Assembly (NCBI GenBank): GCA_007694115.1
Contig: RECJ01000163.1
Coordinates: 1 to 62,859 of the forward strand
DNA from: Leptolyngbya sp. DLM2.Bin27
GTDB taxonomy: Bacteria; Cyanobacteriota; Cyanobacteriia; Phormidesmidales; Phormidesmidaceae
Direction of reading: 5' to 3'
Length of the DNA stretch: 62,859 nucleotides
Part shown: positions 43,500-52,542 of the stretch, piece after piece
How the letters are laid out: each line of letters opens with the position of its first letter
Numbering within the stretch: the stretch's first letter is position 1
Program-made: the position numbers and the translations under genes
Notes under the pieces: model-generated
What the model was told of the DNA's origin: nothing
Database searches by the model: none
Seen by the model: only the letters and a program-made list of their open reading frames with translations

Positions 43500-44138
43500 T
43501 CAGCGACCCAGGCGGTGGAGGTGATGAATTGCGGTAGCGCACTGGGTGGTGATCGCCTCTAGCCCGGCTCTGGCGGTGGAGGTGGGCGGGGCAATGGGGG
43601 CACCAATGCGAATCGTCAGGGGTACGGGGCGCGGGATGGCGGAACCCTTTTTGAACACACGATGGGTGCCCCAGAGACTGACCGGCAGCAGCGGTACCTG
43701 GGCTTTAGCGGCAATTAACGCCGCCCCAATCTTGGGGTCGGGAATGCGGCCATCGGGGGTGCGGGTGCCCTGCAAGAAAACGCCCACCGCCCAACCCTGG
43801 TCGAGCTGTTTGAGGGCTTCGCGAATGGCGCTGCGATCGGCACTGCCCCGCTTCACCGGGTAGGCCCCGTAGAGGCGAATGGCCTGGCTGAGCACCGGCA
43901 CCTTAAACAGCTCTTCTTTGGCCATGTAGGAGACGGGACGCCTCACGGCGGCAGACAGCAGCGGCGGGTCAAAGTCGCTGGCGTGGTTGGCCACCACCAC
44001 CAGCGCCCCGGTTTTAGGTACCTGCTCAGCACCATAGACCCGGCCTCGAAAGTAGAGGCCCAGCACAGGGCTGACCACCGACCATTTGAACAGGTGGTAC
44101 CACAGCAGGTTGACGGGGGGTTCGCGATCGCGGCTCAT
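43500..44138 (-). CDS. plsC: 1-acyl-sn-glycerol-3-phosphate acyltransferase
   Basis: A 212-residue membrane-associated acyltransferase from the ATG at 44138 (MSRDREPPV); an upstream in-frame start at 44159 adds seven unlikely residues. Motif I is NHASDFDPP (the HX4D catalytic pair), motif II is FLQGTRTPDG where the textbook form is FPEGTR, and motif III is LLPVSLWGT. It makes phosphatidic acid from lysophosphatidate. It is the last gene of a plsX-fabH-fabD-plsC lipid cluster. The Glu to Gln change in motif II may be normal for cyanobacteria. Confidence 0.85.
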   Translation of the reverse strand: MSRDREPPVNLLWYHLFKWSVVSPVLGLYFRGRVYGAEQVPKTGALVVVANHASDFDPPLLSAAVRRPVSYMAKEELFKVPVLSQAIRLYGAYPVKRGSADRSAIREALKQLDQGWAVGVFLQGTRTPDGRIPDPKIGAALIAAKAQVPLLPVSLWGTHRVFKKGSAIPRPVPLTIRIGAPIAPPTSTARAGLEAITTQCATAIHHLHRLGR

Positions 44139-44185
44139 GTCGGGGCTATTCCATAACACTATCCCAGTCCTTACGAGGGCGGCGC

Positions 44186-45076
44186 TCAGCCCACAAACCC
44201 TTCTACCTGCTCTAAATTACCGACATTGGCCAAGGTCAATTGGCGGCAGGTGCGCTTGGTCAGCCCGGTGAGCACATTCCCTGGCCCCACTTCTACCACC
44301 GTATCAATGCCCAGCCCTGGCAAGGCCAGCGTAATCTCGCGCCAGCGCACCGAGCCCGTCATCTGCTGCACTAGACGCTGCTTTAAAGCCGATCCATCGG
44401 TGGCGGGGGTGGGGTCTACGTTGGAGAGCACCGGCACCTGGGCAGTGGCAAAGGCGATCGGTTCTAGGACCTGCTCAAAGGTGGCGGCGGCCTCGGCCAT
44501 TAGCGGCGAGTGAAAGGCTCCGCTGACGTTGAGCTTCACCGCCCGCTTGGCCTTCACATCTGCCATCACCGCCGTAACGGCGGCTGGAGTGCCCGAAATC
44601 ACCACCTGACCGGGGTTGTTGTCGTTGGCCAGCACCACGCCAGGGGTCGCCGCCAGTTTGGCCGTCAGTTCGTCAGCATCAAAGCCCAGCAGGGCCGCCA
44701 TCATGCCGTCAGAGGCCTGGGCCATCAGCTCAGACCGACGCTGCACCAGGGTCAGGCCAGCGCCAAAGCCAAACACCCCAGCAGTGTAGAGGGCCACATA
44801 CTCTCCCAGGCTGTGACCCGCTAGCACCGTGGGCAAATGGCCCTTGGCTTTGAGCAGGTCGCTCAAAATGGTCTCAACTACATAGAGGCAGGGCTGGGTG
44901 TAGAGCGTGTTTGAAACTTTATCGTCAGCCGCTTGAACCACATCAAGCACTGACCAGCCCAGCACGGCCTCGGCCTCGGCAAAGCGCTCTTGGGCAAACG
45001 GTACCGTCGCTAGATCTGCGCCCATGCCCACCACCTGGGAACCCTGCCCAGGAAACACCCATGCTGCGTTTGCCAT
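44186..45076 (-). CDS. fabD: Malonyl-CoA:ACP transacylase
   Basis: A 296-residue enzyme that loads malonate on acyl carrier protein. Start ATG at 45076 (MANAAWVFPGQGSQ); the frame runs further upstream without family similarity. Motifs: FPGQGSQVVGMG, LAGHSLGEYVALYTAG with the nucleophilic Ser, QRRSELM with the substrate Arg, and SGAFHSPLM with the catalytic His. It lies in the order plsX-fabH-fabD-plsC, the standard fatty-acid/phospholipid initiation cluster. Confidence 0.94.
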   Translation of the reverse strand: MANAAWVFPGQGSQVVGMGADLATVPFAQERFAEAEAVLGWSVLDVVQAADDKVSNTLYTQPCLYVVETILSDLLKAKGHLPTVLAGHSLGEYVALYTAGVFGFGAGLTLVQRRSELMAQASDGMMAALLGFDADELTAKLAATPGVVLANDNNPGQVVISGTPAAVTAVMADVKAKRAVKLNVSGAFHSPLMAEAAATFEQVLEPIAFATAQVPVLSNVDPTPATDGSALKQRLVQQMTGSVRWREITLALPGLGIDTVVEVGPGNVLTGLTKRTCRQLTLANVGNLEQVEGFVG

Positions 45077-45233
45077 GCCAGCCCCCTTACTTACTCTGCA
45101 AAGCAATACTGTCTCACAAAATGTTCGTGGGAAACAGGTTCGATGGGAGCGACTCAACTGTCCCTATAGGGTGCCGCCATGGATCAAAGCCTCAAGGCCT
45201 TGCCCTCGCCCTCGCCTGCCATCACCCCTGGGG

Positions 45234-46229
45234 CTAACCCCACTGGACAATTGCGGCCCCCCAGGTGAGGCCTGCCCCAAACCCAGCGGTAGCGACTACA
45301 TCGCCAGACTTAATTTGGCCAGCACGCACGGCTTCATCTAGAGCAATGGGAATGGAAGCGGCGGAGGTGTTGCCGTGGCGATCCATATTGCTGACCACCC
45401 GCTCCGGGGCCACGTTCAGACGGCTGGCCACCGCATCGAGAATCCGCTGATTGGCCTGGTGTAGCACGAGCCAGTCAATCTCAGCGGTGGTCAGGCTGGC
45501 GCGAAACAGGGCTTTTTCAATGACCTCAGGGACGCGGTTGATGGCAAATTTATAGACTTCGCGCCCGTTCATGGTGATCGGGGCAAAGCTGCCCTGCTGC
45601 ACCGCCACATCGCCCACCAGCGGGGCAGCTTGAGCCCTGTAGGCCAGATTGAGGCAGTGGTTTAAGGTGCCGTCACTGCACAGCTCAAACCCCAGCAGGC
45701 GATCGCGATCAGCCGCCCGCAGCACCACCGCTCCAGCGCCGTCGCCAAAGAGCACACAGGTGGTGCGATCGTCCCAATTGGTCCAGCGAGAGAGCACGTC
45801 GGCCCCAATCACCACCACATGCTTGAAGACACCGGTGCGAATGTATTGGGCAGCCGTCACCAGGGCAAAGACAAACCCGGAGCAGGCTGCCGTCAGGTCA
45901 AAGGCCACGGCGCGGGTCGCACCTAGGGCCGCCTGCACCTGACAGGCGGTGCCAAACAGATCGTCGGGGGTTGAGGTAGCCAACAAAATCAAGTCCACCT
46001 CCTCAGCCCCTAGCTCAGCCATGGTCAGAGCATGGCGAGCTGCCTCGGCAGCCAGAGAGGCAAGGGAGTCGGCAGCCGCCGCGATATGGCGCTGGCGAAT
46101 GCCAGTGCGGGTCAAAATCCATTCGTCGGAGGTGTCAACGCGCTGGCTGAGATCGGCATTGGTGAGCGGTACGGTCAGACAAGCCGAACCACTGCCCACT
46201 AGGGACACACCGGGCATAAACTGTTCCAC
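45234..46229 (-). CDS. fabH: 3-oxoacyl-ACP synthase III
   Basis: A 331-residue condensing enzyme that starts fatty acid synthesis from acetyl-CoA and malonyl-ACP. The Cys-His-Asn triad is visible: DLTAACSGFVFAL (Cys), LHQANQRI (His) and DRHGNTSAASIPIAL (Asn). WILTRTGIRQRH and GFGAGLTWGA are also typical. It follows plsX after three bases and so is in one operon with it. Confidence 0.95.
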   Translation of the reverse strand: MEQFMPGVSLVGSGSACLTVPLTNADLSQRVDTSDEWILTRTGIRQRHIAAAADSLASLAAEAARHALTMAELGAEEVDLILLATSTPDDLFGTACQVQAALGATRAVAFDLTAACSGFVFALVTAAQYIRTGVFKHVVVIGADVLSRWTNWDDRTTCVLFGDGAGAVVLRAADRDRLLGFELCSDGTLNHCLNLAYRAQAAPLVGDVAVQQGSFAPITMNGREVYKFAINRVPEVIEKALFRASLTTAEIDWLVLHQANQRILDAVASRLNVAPERVVSNMDRHGNTSAASIPIALDEAVRAGQIKSGDVVATAGFGAGLTWGAAIVQWG

Positions 46230-46232
46230 GGG

Positions 46233-47267
46233 TTATTCTCCCTCTGCTGCGGGCATGGCTACCCGCTGGTACTGAGCCTGAATGCGGTCTTGCACACGGT
46301 TATCGACCGCCTCTTTGGCCAGGCGAATAGCGTTAAATACCGAGGGCGCTTGGGAACTGCCGTGGCTGATCACCGTCACCCCCGCCACCCCCAGCAGCAG
46401 CGCGCCACCGTGCTCAGCATGGTCGACCCGCTGCTTGATGCGCCGCAGGTTGGGCTTGAGAATCGACGCGCCAATTTTGCCGCGCACCCCCTGGGGCAGC
46501 TCTTCGCGCAAGATTTGCAGCACCGACTCGCCCACCGCCTCGGCAAATTTGAGCAGCACATTGCCGACAAAGCCGTCGCACACCACCACGTCAAACTGCC
46601 CCGAGAGGATGTCACGGCCCTCGGCATTGCCCGCAAAGGGAATGTTGGGGTTTTCTTCGAGCAGCTGGTGGGCTCTCAGGGCGGCGTCGTTGCCCTTGCT
46701 GGGCTCTTCACCGATATTAATCAGGCCAATGCGCGGGTGATCTACCCCCAGCACATAGCGCGAATAGATGGTGCCCATCATGGCAAACTGCTCGAGGTAT
46801 TTGGGGCGACAATCGACGTTGGCCCCCACATCGAGAATCAGCACCGACTTATTGGCCACCACGGTGGGAAAGACAGCCCCGATCGCCGGTCGGTCAATGC
46901 CCTTGAGCCGCCCTAGACGCAGCAGTGCCGCCGCCATCGCCGCCCCTGAATGCCCCGCCGACACTACGGCATCGGCCTGGTTGCGCTTAACCAAGTCCAT
47001 AGCCACGTTAATCGAGGCCTGGGGCTTTTTGCGTAGCGCACTGAGGGGCTCTTCATGCATTTCGATACTGCCCTCGGCAGGCACTAGCTCAATGCCAGCC
47101 AGCTGGTCACTACTCGCCGTTGAGGCCTGGATTTGGTCGACATCACCGACTAGCGCTACATCGACGTCTAGCTCAGCCTTGGCGCGAATGGCACCTGCAA
47201 CGATCTCGCCAGGGGCAAAATCACCCCCCATGGCGTCAATGGCAATGCGTGCCCGGTTAAAACCCAT
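46233..47267 (-). CDS. plsX: Phosphate acyltransferase PlsX
   Basis: A 344-residue enzyme that turns acyl-ACP into acyl-phosphate for phospholipid synthesis. Motifs: IAIDAMGGDFAPGEIVAGA at the N-terminus, AVVSAGHSGAAMAAALLRLGR, VDCRPKYLEQFA, and GNVLLKFAEAVGE. It is the first gene of the lipid cluster; fabH follows at once. Length and motifs are normal. Confidence 0.95.
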   Translation of the reverse strand: MGFNRARIAIDAMGGDFAPGEIVAGAIRAKAELDVDVALVGDVDQIQASTASSDQLAGIELVPAEGSIEMHEEPLSALRKKPQASINVAMDLVKRNQADAVVSAGHSGAAMAAALLRLGRLKGIDRPAIGAVFPTVVANKSVLILDVGANVDCRPKYLEQFAMMGTIYSRYVLGVDHPRIGLINIGEEPSKGNDAALRAHQLLEENPNIPFAGNAEGRDILSGQFDVVVCDGFVGNVLLKFAEAVGESVLQILREELPQGVRGKIGASILKPNLRRIKQRVDHAEHGGALLLGVAGVTVISHGSSQAPSVFNAIRLAKEAVDNRVQDRIQAQYQRVAMPAAEGE

Positions 47268-47320
47268 CAGCTAAATCTGTTTAAAAAGCCTGAGCAAATT
47301 CTAGCAGACTACCCCGCCGA

Positions 47321-48058
47321 CTATTCTTCGCCCGGTTCCACTATGCGCTGAAACAGGTAGCCGGTACCCCGGGCGGTGAGGATCAGTTCTGGATTGCTGG
47401 GGTCATCTTCAAGCTTGGCCCGCAGGCGAGAGATGTGGACATCGACCACACGGGTATCGACGTGGCGTTCGGGGGTGTAGCCCCATACTTCCTGCAAAAT
47501 TTCGGAGCGGGAAAAGGGTTCGCCAGAGCGGCTGACCAGCAGCTCTAGCAGGCTAAACTCCATGCCGGTCAGGCGAATGCGCTCGTCGCCCTTGTACACC
47601 TGACGCTTGTTGGTATCGATGCGAATGGTGTTGACCGAGATCACGCCGGAGCTAGGAATGCCGGTCATGCCGGTTTTGTCGACCCGGCGCAGCACCGAGC
47701 GAATGCGGGCTTCTAACTCTTTGGGGGAGAAGGGTTTGACCACGTAGTCGTCGGCCCCTAGCTCAAGGCCGGTGATGCGATCGGCCACGTCGCCCAGGGC
47801 GGTGAGCATAATGATGGGGATGTCTGACTCTTTGCGCAGCTCTTGGCAAACGCCATAGCCGTCGAGCTTGGGCATCATCACATCGAGCACCACGAGATCG
47901 GGGGCGGCGTTGCGGAAGGTTTCTAGAGCTTCTTCGCCATCGGCGGCGGTGACCACATCGTAGCCAATCATCGATAGGCGGGTTTCGAGGATGCGGCGAA
48001 TGCTGGCTTCGTCATCGACCACCAGGATTTTTTCTTTATTGTTTTCCAAGGCTTTCAA
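47321..48058 (-). CDS. rpaB: Response regulator RpaB (OmpR family)
   Basis: A 245-residue two-component regulator. Receiver domain with VVDDEAS, phospho-acceptor Asp in VVLDVMMPKLDGYG and Lys in DDYVVKPFSPKELE; winged-helix DNA-binding domain with VWGYTPERHVDTRVVDVHIS and RGTGYLF. In cyanobacteria RpaB, paired with NblS, binds HLR1 sites to control high-light and photosystem genes and is essential. The strong similarity to known RpaB (GLELGADDYVVKPFSPKELE) supports the name. No kinase gene is adjacent. Confidence 0.9.
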   Translation of the reverse strand: MKALENNKEKILVVDDEASIRRILETRLSMIGYDVVTAADGEEALETFRNAAPDLVVLDVMMPKLDGYGVCQELRKESDIPIIMLTALGDVADRITGLELGADDYVVKPFSPKELEARIRSVLRRVDKTGMTGIPSSGVISVNTIRIDTNKRQVYKGDERIRLTGMEFSLLELLVSRSGEPFSRSEILQEVWGYTPERHVDTRVVDVHISRLRAKLEDDPSNPELILTARGTGYLFQRIVEPGEE

Positions 48059-48381
48059 AGCTCCCTACGTAACGTCATATTCTATAAATAATCGCAACGT
48101 TATAACGATTAACTTTTGAAAGCTAGTTAGTCGATTGCGCCCTACCACCAGAGGCATCCCTGAAACTGGGTAACCAAACTCTACCAGGGCAGGGTCTGAA
48201 ACATTTGTTTATTCTAGGGGTATTGATTCACGCCACAGACCTGGATTGTCTGTGCTTTAGGCTTTTTTAAGGTTTGCTACAGGGTGGGCGGCAGCCGTCG
48301 CGGCAGGGGCTAGGGCGAGCCCAGTCCGCCAAGCTTGTCCTCTAGACCTGCCCTCAAAGTTTCATCGCGCATAGGGACGTA
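48059..48381. other. Divergent promoter region of rpaB and radA
   Basis: About 320 bp. Near rpaB there is a 10-bp palindrome CGTTATAACG (48098-48107) nested in inverted AATCG/CGATT (48090-48110), and a -10-like TATAGAAT on the minus strand. No HLR1 match was found. The rest shows nothing recognisable. Confidence 0.45.
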
Positions 48382-49905
48382 ATGGCTAAATCTCGCTCAA
48401 TTTTTGTCTGCAACGAATGCGGGGCTGAGTCGCCCCAGTACTTTGGTCGCTGCCCCGTGTGCAACAGCTGGAACGCCCTGGTAGAGCAGGCACAGCCCGC
48501 TAAGGAGACCACCGTTCGAGCCTCGGCTCTGGGGCGTAGCCGAGGCGGGGCGACCACCGCTAAGGCCAGCCAGCCCCGGTTGGCCCTGACTCTCAATCAG
48601 ATTCAAGACCACCCCCAAGCGCGGCTGCCCTCGGGCTATGGCGAGCTAGATCGGGTGCTGGGGGGCGGCATTGTGCCAGGGTCGCTGGTGCTGCTGGGGG
48701 GCGACCCTGGCATTGGTAAATCTACCCTGCTGTTGCAGGTGGCCAACCAGCTGGCGACGCGGCAGCGGGTGCTGTACGTCTGCGCTGAAGAGTCGGGCCA
48801 GCAGGTGAAACTGCGGTGGCAGCGGCTGGGACCGGGGGAGAAGAGGGAACAGGAAAGAGGGAGAGAAGGCGGCAGGCAGAAGGCGGCAGGCAGAAGGCAG
48901 AAGGCAGAAAGTGGAGCGGCGGCGGCACCGGAGGAGTTTGAGCCGGCGGGGATGGAGGCGGTGGATAGCCAACTGTTTTTGCTGCCGGAGATCGACTTAG
49001 AGACGATTTTGATGGAGTTGGAGTCGCTGAAGCCAGCGGTGGCAATTATCGACAGCATTCAGGCGCTGTACTACGCGGCCCTGACTTCGGCTCCGGGGTC
49101 GGTGTCCCAGGTGCGGGAATGTACGTCGGCGCTGATGCAGCTGGCGAAGCGGGCAAATATTTCGCTGTTTATCGTCGGGCATGTGACCAAGGAGGGTGCG
49201 ATCGCAGGCCCGAAAGTGCTCGAACACCTGGTCGACACAGTGCTCTACTTTGAGGGCGATCGCTTTGCCAGCCACCGCCTGCTCAGGTCGGTAAAAAACC
49301 GGTTTGGCGCTACCCACGAGCTGGGGGTGTTTGAAATGGTCGATCGCGGCCTGGCCGAGATCAGCAACCCCTCGGCGCTGTTTTTGGGCAACCGCGACGA
49401 GCAGGTGCCGGGCATTGCCACCATCGTGGCCTGCGAGGGCACTCGCCCCCTGGTGGTGGAGCTGCAATCGCTGGTCAGCCCCACCAGCTATAGCTCGCCC
49501 CGGCGCTCGACCACCGGGGTGGAATACAATCGGCTGCTGCAAATTTTGGCCGTGCTGGAGAAGCGGGTGGGCATTCCCCTCTCGAAGCTCGACGCCTACG
49601 TGGCCTCGTCGGGGGGGCTGGCGGTGGGCGAGCCAGCAGCGGATTTAGGCATCGCGATCTCGGTGGTGGCCAGCTTTCGCGATCGCCTGGTTGACCCCGA
49701 ACTGGTGCTGATCGGCGAAGTCGGTCTCGGCGGCCAGGTGCGGCCGATCTCGCAGCTTGAGCTGCGGCTCAAAGAGGCGGCGAAGCTGGGCTTTAAGCGG
49801 GCAATCGTGCCCAAGGGTCAGTCGGTCAAAGTAGATGGGCTAGAGATAGTGGCGGTGTCGCGGGTGGTAGATGCGATCGCCCACGCGCTGAAGGGGAATG
49901 GGTAA
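48382..49905 (+). CDS. radA: DNA repair protein RadA with in-frame repeat insertion
   Basis: A 507-residue RecA-like helicase acting in recombination branch migration. N-terminal zinc finger CNECGAESPQYFGRCPVC (residues 10-27), Walker A GGDPGIGKSTLLLQ, KNRFGATHE-type KNRF motif, and C-terminal Lon-like domain (SGGLAVGEPAADLGIA). Between LRWQRL and LFLLPEIDLE about 45 extra residues occur; 48840-48905 of this reads as family B repeat DNA (GAAGGCGGCAGGCAGAAGGC...) and encodes a charged GREGGRQKAAGRRQK stretch. The frame is kept, so the protein is probably made with this added loop. Confidence 0.93.
   Translation: MAKSRSIFVCNECGAESPQYFGRCPVCNSWNALVEQAQPAKETTVRASALGRSRGGATTAKASQPRLALTLNQIQDHPQARLPSGYGELDRVLGGGIVPGSLVLLGGDPGIGKSTLLLQVANQLATRQRVLYVCAEESGQQVKLRWQRLGPGEKREQERGREGGRQKAAGRRQKAESGAAAAPEEFEPAGMEAVDSQLFLLPEIDLETILMELESLKPAVAIIDSIQALYYAALTSAPGSVSQVRECTSALMQLAKRANISLFIVGHVTKEGAIAGPKVLEHLVDTVLYFEGDRFASHRLLRSVKNRFGATHELGVFEMVDRGLAEISNPSALFLGNRDEQVPGIATIVACEGTRPLVVELQSLVSPTSYSSPRRSTTGVEYNRLLQILAVLEKRVGIPLSKLDAYVASSGGLAVGEPAADLGIAISVVASFRDRLVDPELVLIGEVGLGGQVRPISQLELRLKEAAKLGFKRAIVPKGQSVKVDGLEIVAVSRVVDAIAHALKGNG
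48838..48912 (+). repeat. Family B repeat inside radA
   Basis: GGCAGGCAGAAGGCGGCAGG-type sequence, like the intergenic copies at 23853 and 61717. It sits in frame within radA. Confidence 0.75.
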
Positions 49906-49995
49906 GGTGTTAGGTGTTAAGTGTCAGGTAACCCAATACCCAATACCGTTCCCCCCGCTGAAAGAGTAAAATAATGTAAAGAAGCTTGAACTTTT

Positions 49996-50279
49996 GGAGG
50001 CCGACCATGAGCCCTAACGTCGAAATTTACACCTGGAGCAGCTGCCCTTTCTGCATTCGCGCTAAGAAATTGCTGGATCAAAAAGGGATTGGCTACACCG
50101 AATACTGCATTGACGGCGATGAGGCCGCCCGCAGCGAAATGTCTAAGCGATCCGATGGGCGGCGATCGCTGCCTCAGATCTTTATCAACGATCACCATGT
50201 GGGTGGCTGCGACGACCTCTTTGCCCTAGATGCCAAAGGCGGCGTCGAGCCATTGCTGTCGGCGACTTCCGCTGGCTAG
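49996..50279 (+). CDS. grxC: Glutaredoxin 3
   Basis: The coding part starts at the ATG at 50007, six bases after GGAGG (49996-50000); an upstream frame extension is ignored. The protein has 90 residues: EIYTWSSCPFCIRAKKLLD with the redox CPFC, RSLPQIFINDHHVGGCDDLF with the cis-Pro and the glutathione-binding GGCDD. It reduces disulfides with glutathione. An additional Cys in YTEYCIDG is usual in cyanobacterial Grx. It is convergent with hpf. Confidence 0.92.
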
Positions 50280-50292
50280 GCACCAACCATTG

Positions 50293-50358
50293 AGAAACCC
50301 GGTTGCTGCTGAGACAGGCACAAAATAGCGTGCTTGTGATCAGAGCAACCGGGTTTCT
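50293..50358. repeat. Inverted repeat between grxC and hpf
   Basis: AGAAACCCGGTTGCT (50293-50307) and AGCAACCGGGTTTCT (50344-50358) are perfect 15-bp inverted arms around a 36-bp loop. It sits between convergent genes, so a bidirectional terminator role is possible, although no T run follows; it may equally be a dispersed repeat. Confidence 0.7.
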
Positions 50359-50382
50359 AGCAGCTGGATTGCCCCTGAGGCA

Positions 50383-51036
50383 CTAGCCGTGGGGAGCGGC
50401 CTCAGCGGACTGTTTAGCAGCTTTAGAGCCGTTTTTACCCTGGCCATTTTGGGTGGGCTTACGGGGCTGAATCAGGCCGTAGCCACCGTGGTTGCGCTCA
50501 TAGATCACGTTGATTTCCTGACTTTCTGCGTTGAGAAACATATAGAAATCGTGATCGATCAGCGAGAGCTGCTCTAGGGCCGATTCCACAGACATGGGGG
50601 CCATGGCGAAGTACTTGGTGCGAATCACCTCCTCGGGCAGTTGTGGCTCGCTGGTGTTAAGCACATGGGTGACATCGGTAGCCGGAGCTTCGTTGAGGTA
50701 GGCTTCGGTGGTTTTGCCCAGGTTGCCCTGCATACGGGTGTTGCGCTTTTCCTTGAACTTGCGCAGCTGGCGGCTGATTTTGTCGGCCACCAGATCGATG
50801 CTGGCGTAGAGACTTTCGCTGCTTTCTTCAGCTCTGACAACGGCCCCATCTACGAATAGGGTGACTTCTGCGGCCTGGTTGGCGGCAATTCTATGATTGC
50901 GCGCCACTGACAAATGGACGTCTACCTCGTTGGTCAGGTGCTTGAAGTGGCTCACCGCCTTGAGGATTTTTTGCTCTACATGCTCCCGAATTGCTTCTGT
51001 GATCTCAATGTTTCTGCCGTGGATTACCAGCTTCAT
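50383..51036 (-). CDS. hpf: Ribosome hibernation-promoting factor, long form (LrtA)
   Basis: A 217-residue long HPF. Residues 1-100 form the ribosome-binding domain (MKLVIHGRNIEITEAIREHV, SRQLRKFKEKRNTRM) and residues about 130-195 the dimerising C-terminal domain (VIRTKYFAMAPMSVESALEQ; DHDFYMFLNAES). It joins two 70S ribosomes into inactive 100S. The cyanobacterial gene is known as lrtA, light-repressed, with control by mRNA stability through its leader. A basic Lys/Asn tail ends the protein. Confidence 0.93.
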   Translation of the reverse strand: MKLVIHGRNIEITEAIREHVEQKILKAVSHFKHLTNEVDVHLSVARNHRIAANQAAEVTLFVDGAVVRAEESSESLYASIDLVADKISRQLRKFKEKRNTRMQGNLGKTTEAYLNEAPATDVTHVLNTSEPQLPEEVIRTKYFAMAPMSVESALEQLSLIDHDFYMFLNAESQEINVIYERNHGGYGLIQPRKPTQNGQGKNGSKAAKQSAEAAPHG

Positions 51037-51190
51037 AAAGCGGACTCCTTGATACGTCGCCTCATGGCTTCACCCTAACACCTTGTATTCTGCACAACAG
51101 CGTCCGTTAGAATCCTTTGCATGGGTTGATAATTCTTGATTGCTAAACCCGCTGCCACCAGCAATTTGCGCTAGCTCACGGTTGACAAAT

Positions 51191-51874
51191 ATGGGTTCAC
51201 ACGATCGAGAATCAGACTCCCTGTGCGAGGTCTATGACCTGGGGCTGCGGCCCTTTGCCGAGGTGTGGGCCCTACAAAAATTTTTGGTGCAGCGCCACCG
51301 CCACCCGCCTCAGCCCGACCGCCTGCTGCTGGTAGAGCACCCCGGCGTGTATACCCTGGGTCAAGGCTCGACCCTAGACCACCTGAAGCAGCCCGAGGCG
51401 GCATTGCCCTACCCTCTGTTTCGCACGGAGCGGGGCGGCGAGGTCACCCACCACTGCCCCGGTCAGCTGGTGGGCTACCCAATTCTCGATCTGAAGCAGC
51501 ATCGGCCTGACCTGCACTGGTATCTGCGCCAGCTTGAGGAGGTACTGATTCAAACCCTGGCTCGGTTTGGGGTGAGGGCAGGGCGTCAGACTGGCCTGAC
51601 GGGGGTGTGGGTCGGAGACTATAAGCTGGCGGCAATCGGCATTAAGGTGAGCCGCTGGGTGACGATGCACGGCTTTGCGTTGAATATTTGCCCTGATTTG
51701 GTAGGGTTTCAAGCCATTGTGCCCTGCGGCATTGCCGACAAATCGGTGGGCAGCCTGGCCCAGTTTTGCCCAGGGGTCACCGTAGACACGGTGCGTCCTG
51801 TGGTGGTGAGCAGCTTTGCCCAGGTGTTTGGAGTCAGTCCCATCATACAGAGTGACGCCCCACCGGGCCTTTGA
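51191..51874 (+). CDS. lipB: Lipoyl(octanoyl) transferase
   Basis: A 227-residue enzyme that moves octanoate from ACP to lipoyl domains. Start ATG at 51191 (MGSHDRESD); the longer frame lacks similarity. Motifs: [56 protein letters not shown] with the catalytic Lys, and [13 protein letters not shown] with the catalytic Cys. The 3' end overlaps the convergent DciA-like gene by 32 bp. Confidence 0.93.
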   Translation: MGSHDRESDSLCEVYDLGLRPFAEVWALQKFLVQRHRHPPQPDRLLLVEHPGVYTLGQGSTLDHLKQPEAALPYPLFRTERGGEVTHHCPGQLVGYPILDLKQHRPDLHWYLRQLEEVLIQTLARFGVRAGRQTGLTGVWVGDYKLAAIGIKVSRWVTMHGFALNICPDLVGFQAIVPCGIADKSVGSLAQFCPGVTVDTVRPVVVSSFAQVFGVSPIIQSDAPPGL

Positions 51875-52436
51875 GCCCCTTCACAGCGCAGATGCTGCAC
51901 CGCCCCCAGCGCTTGAGTTCACCCATGGGGCAGTGGCAGTGGCACTGGGGGCAGAGGGGCTGCTGGGCAGTCAGCTGCCGGGTCAGGGCGGCCCAGCGCT
52001 CAAAGCTTTCGGCGGCGGTTTGGGGGCGCTGGTTGGCAACGGGGATCGCCCGAGGCTCAAAACAGGGGTGCTGCCGCAGCCACTCGGGCAGGGCTGCCGC
52101 AGCAGTTAACACCGCCGCCTGGGTCGTCTTGTTTTGTCGATACCAGTCGCCGCTGGAGAAGCGAATATCGCTCAGGTTAAGCCGTAGGCGATCGTTGAGC
52201 TTAGCTAGGATCCGCACTCGCTCTAGGGTAAGCGTCTGCGCCCACATGGGGTTGACCACCGCCACGTACAGCACGTCTTGATCAAGGCGTAGCGGGGCCG
52301 CCTGGCGGGCGACCCCTTCGCCGACCACCGCCGCCCAGCCGTTGAGCACCTGGCGAAACTGACCCCGGCTACGCCAGCGAGGCTGCTGTTCAAACTGATT
52401 GATGACGGTGTGGATGGAGTCGAGGGGCATGGGCAA
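51843..52436 (-). CDS. DUF721 (DciA-like) protein with C-terminal cysteine cluster
   Basis: A 197-residue protein. The N-terminal half is a DUF721/DciA domain ([40 protein letters not shown]), the family of helicase loaders used by bacteria lacking DnaC. The C-terminal 35 residues hold [19 protein letters not shown] followed by SIC, five to six Cys in a zinc-ribbon-like pattern not part of the basic DciA fold. It would help load DnaB. It overlaps lipB tail to tail by 32 bp and lies head to head with the phosphoesterase gene. Confidence 0.78.
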   Translation of the reverse strand: MPMPLDSIHTVINQFEQQPRWRSRGQFRQVLNGWAAVVGEGVARQAAPLRLDQDVLYVAVVNPMWAQTLTLERVRILAKLNDRLRLNLSDIRFSSGDWYRQNKTTQAAVLTAAAALPEWLRQHPCFEPRAIPVANQRPQTAAESFERWAALTRQLTAQQPLCPQCHCHCPMGELKRWGRCSICAVKGLKGPVGRHSV

Positions 52437-52542
52437 TGCGGCAATTTTTGAGAACTCAGATTACTCTAGGTTAAGTAAGCTGGGGCAGGGCTCTGTTGCT
52501 GGGGCCAGCCGTTCACCGCCGCGCAAACTCACCCGCAGACCC

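Noticed and set aside
43780..43810. Inactive PlsC because motif II reads QGTR instead of EGTR
   Set aside because: The catalytic HX4D pair is intact, and I believe cyanobacterial homologues often have Gln here, so it is not evidence of loss.
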